This document shows, piece after piece, positions 6,645 to 7,767 of a DNA stretch of 7,767 nt. The stretch lies in assembly GCA_030123645.1 (NCBI GenBank), contig JASJYE010000104.1, forward strand, positions 1-7,767. The letters are read 5' to 3'. Below the pieces are notes generated by a model. That model made no database searches. It was not told the origin of the DNA and saw nothing but the letters and a program-made list of their open reading frames with translations. The DNA is from Candidatus Hydrogenedentota bacterium (lineage in GTDB: Bacteria > Hydrogenedentota > Hydrogenedentia > Hydrogenedentales > GCA-2746185). The position numbers and the translations under genes are program-made. Every line of letters begins with the position of its first letter. The first letter of the stretch is position 1.

Positions 6645-6668
6645 CTCAGGAATGCGATCCACTGAGAA
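6643..6668. promoter_or_regulatory. Perfect 7-bp dyad upstream of nadA, possible operator
   Basis: TTCTCAG (6643-6649) and CTGAGAA (6662-6668) are perfect inverted copies separated by 12 bases. The dyad overlaps the candidate -10 and presumed start site, a usual place for a repressor. No T-run follows, so a terminator is unlikely. It does not match any NAD-regulator operator I can recall with confidence. Confidence 0.35.
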
Positions 6669-6709
6669 CGAGCAGAAGGGGTTAACCGTAGGAGAAGGTC
6701 GGAACGAGC

Positions 6710-7767
6710 ATGACGAAGGTACTCTCAGAAAACTACGAGGTGTTGAGCGTTGACGAGACGCTGTGCCGCATGCGTGAAAAACTTGCGAAAGTGGTGCCAG
6801 ACGTGGAACTTCCGCTTAAGGCCGAGCTCGCGCATAAGATAAACCAACTCAAGATCGAACGGAACGCGGTCGTCCTAGGACACAATTACATGGAGCCCGC
6901 GCTCTTTCACTTCGTGACCGACTTCACGGGCGATTCTCTCGAACTTTCCCGTTCGTCAACCGAGACGGACGCGGATATCATTGTGTTTTGTGGCGTCCAA
7001 TTCATGGCCGAAACGGCCAAGGTGCTTAGTCCGGATAAGATGGTGCTCCTGCCTTCCGACAAGGCGGGGTGCTCATTGGCCGCCGGGATGACGGTGGAAG
7101 ACTTACGGCAACTTAAACGGGACTATCCCGGCGTGCCCGTCGTGACCTACGTCAACACCTACGCGGAGGTCAAGGCGGAATCGGATTACTGTTGCACCTC
7201 AGGCACGGGGAAGGCCGTCGCGCAGTATCTATTCGATCAGGGTCACGACCACATCCTATTTCTTCCAGACGAATATTTGGGCCGCAACACCGCGAACGAA
7301 TTGGGCGTCAACTTCGCCTTGCCGGGCTTTCTCCGGGGCCAGCGTACGGAAATCGGCCCGGAGCGAACGCTAATCGGCTGGCGTGCACGCTGCGAGGTGC
7401 ACGAGCTATTCAACGTCGAGGACATCCGCGCCGTCAGGAAGCAGTATCCTGAGGTCGTGATCGTCGCCCATCCCGAGTGCAGTCCGGAGGTGATCGCGGA
7501 ATCGGATGTCACCGGCAGCACGAAACAGATGATCCAGGCGGTGCAGGAGATGGACGCGCCGAAATTCCTGCTCCTGACCGAGTGCAGCATGGGCGACAAC
7601 ATCGTGGCGGAGAACCCGGACAAGGACATGCTCCGGCTATGCAGCTTCAGGTGTCCGCACATGAGCACGATCACGATGGAGGACACGCTCGAAGCGCTCG
7701 AGAAACTGCAATATCAAATCGAGCTTCCGGCCGACATCATCGAGCGCGCCCGCATCCCCATCGACCG
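6710..7767 (+). CDS. nadA: Quinolinate synthase NadA, C-terminus cut off by the window edge
   Basis: 352 codons are present with no stop. NadA condenses iminoaspartate with dihydroxyacetone phosphate to quinolinate, the first dedicated precursor of NAD, using one [4Fe-4S] cluster. The three cluster cysteines can be placed: C121 in SDKAGCSLA, C228 in GWRARCEVHELF and C315 in LCSFRCPHM. Active-site elements are GHNYMEPA (57-64, with H58 and Y60), VTYVNTYAEVKAESD (Y147, N149), HPEC with H254 and E256, and GST at 269-271. VFCGVQFMAETAKVLSPDK (92-110) is a family hallmark. A segment between the first two cysteines is about 20 residues longer than in E. coli, as in the longer Bacillus-like form. 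An in-frame TAG at 6689 limits the start, and ATG 6710 is the only ATG after it. Purine-rich GGAGAAGG (6691-6698) and GGA (6701-6703) precede it. Only the last few residues seem to be missing. Confidence 0.96.
   Translation, partial: MTKVLSENYEVLSVDETLCRMREKLAKVVPDVELPLKAELAHKINQLKIERNAVVLGHNYMEPALFHFVTDFTGDSLELSRSSTETDADIIVFCGVQFMAETAKVLSPDKMVLLPSDKAGCSLAAGMTVEDLRQLKRDYPGVPVVTYVNTYAEVKAESDYCCTSGTGKAVAQYLFDQGHDHILFLPDEYLGRNTANELGVNFALPGFLRGQRTEIGPERTLIGWRARCEVHELFNVEDIRAVRKQYPEVVIVAHPECSPEVIAESDVTGSTKQMIQAVQEMDAPKFLLLTECSMGDNIVAENPDKDMLRLCSFRCPHMSTITMEDTLEALEKLQYQIELPADIIERARIPID

Larger units (their letters stand above)
6568..6709 (+). other. sufU-nadA spacer
   Basis: This 142-base gap has no convincing terminator for the suf transcript. 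It contains an extended -10-like element and a dyad (6643-6668) before nadA. Read-through from suf into nadA and an independent nadA promoter are both possible. The short open frame crossing 6497-6685 is a shadow of sufU running into the gap. Confidence 0.5.

Noticed and set aside
1..7767. CRISPR array, tRNA, rRNA, insertion sequence or toxin-antitoxin pair
   Set aside because: I saw no regularly spaced repeats, no cloverleaf or rRNA-like sequence, no transposase motif and no paired terminal inverted repeats.

Overview
The window is bacterial, moderately GC-rich DNA (by eye high 50s percent over the coding part). It carries a complete SUF-type iron-sulfur cluster assembly operon, sufB-sufC-sufD-sufS-sufU, followed by the first 352 codons of nadA (quinolinate synthase, a [4Fe-4S] enzyme of NAD synthesis). 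The lineage cannot be fixed from this sequence. SufU beside SufS, with no sufE, sufA, sufT or recognisable regulator gene in view, shows the SufU-type branch of the SUF system. The gene order follows the enterobacterial B-C-D-S pattern rather than the C-D-S-U-B order of Bacillus or the B-D-C-S-U order usual in Actinobacteria.

Layout. Bases 1-525 hold the start of a minus-strand gene whose 3' end lies outside the window. It has a winged-helix-like N-terminus and the beginning of a Cys2/HNH-type domain. Bases 620-806 hold a plus-strand relic of a secreted amidohydrolase: signal peptide and first strand, a large internal deletion, then the typical family C-terminus in another frame. Bases 807-1176 are non-coding, with a weak terminator-like hairpin, one extended -10 element, an imperfect inverted repeat and, just before sufB, the best promoter candidate for the operon. 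Bases 1177-6567 are the suf operon, with gaps of 57, 22 and 12 nt and finally a 1-nt overlap (TAATG) between sufS and sufU. Bases 6568-6709 are a 142-nt spacer with a 7-bp-arm dyad next to an extended -10. nadA runs from 6710 off the right edge.

How the genes work together. SufS takes sulfur from cysteine as a persulfide. SufU, a zinc-dependent sulfurtransferase, accepts it and passes it to the SufB-SufC-SufD scaffold, where SufC ATP hydrolysis drives cluster building at the SufB/SufD interface. Every catalytic or ligand residue I could place by comparison with E. coli or B. subtilis is present, so the pathway looks fully functional. NadA is a direct consumer of such clusters, which makes its position downstream sensible, though co-transcription is not shown.

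I see no strong evidence of a new system. The points most worth a second look are the truncated HNH-like gene at the left edge, the collapsed amidohydrolase gene, the gene order, and the candidate regulatory dyads before sufB and nadA.
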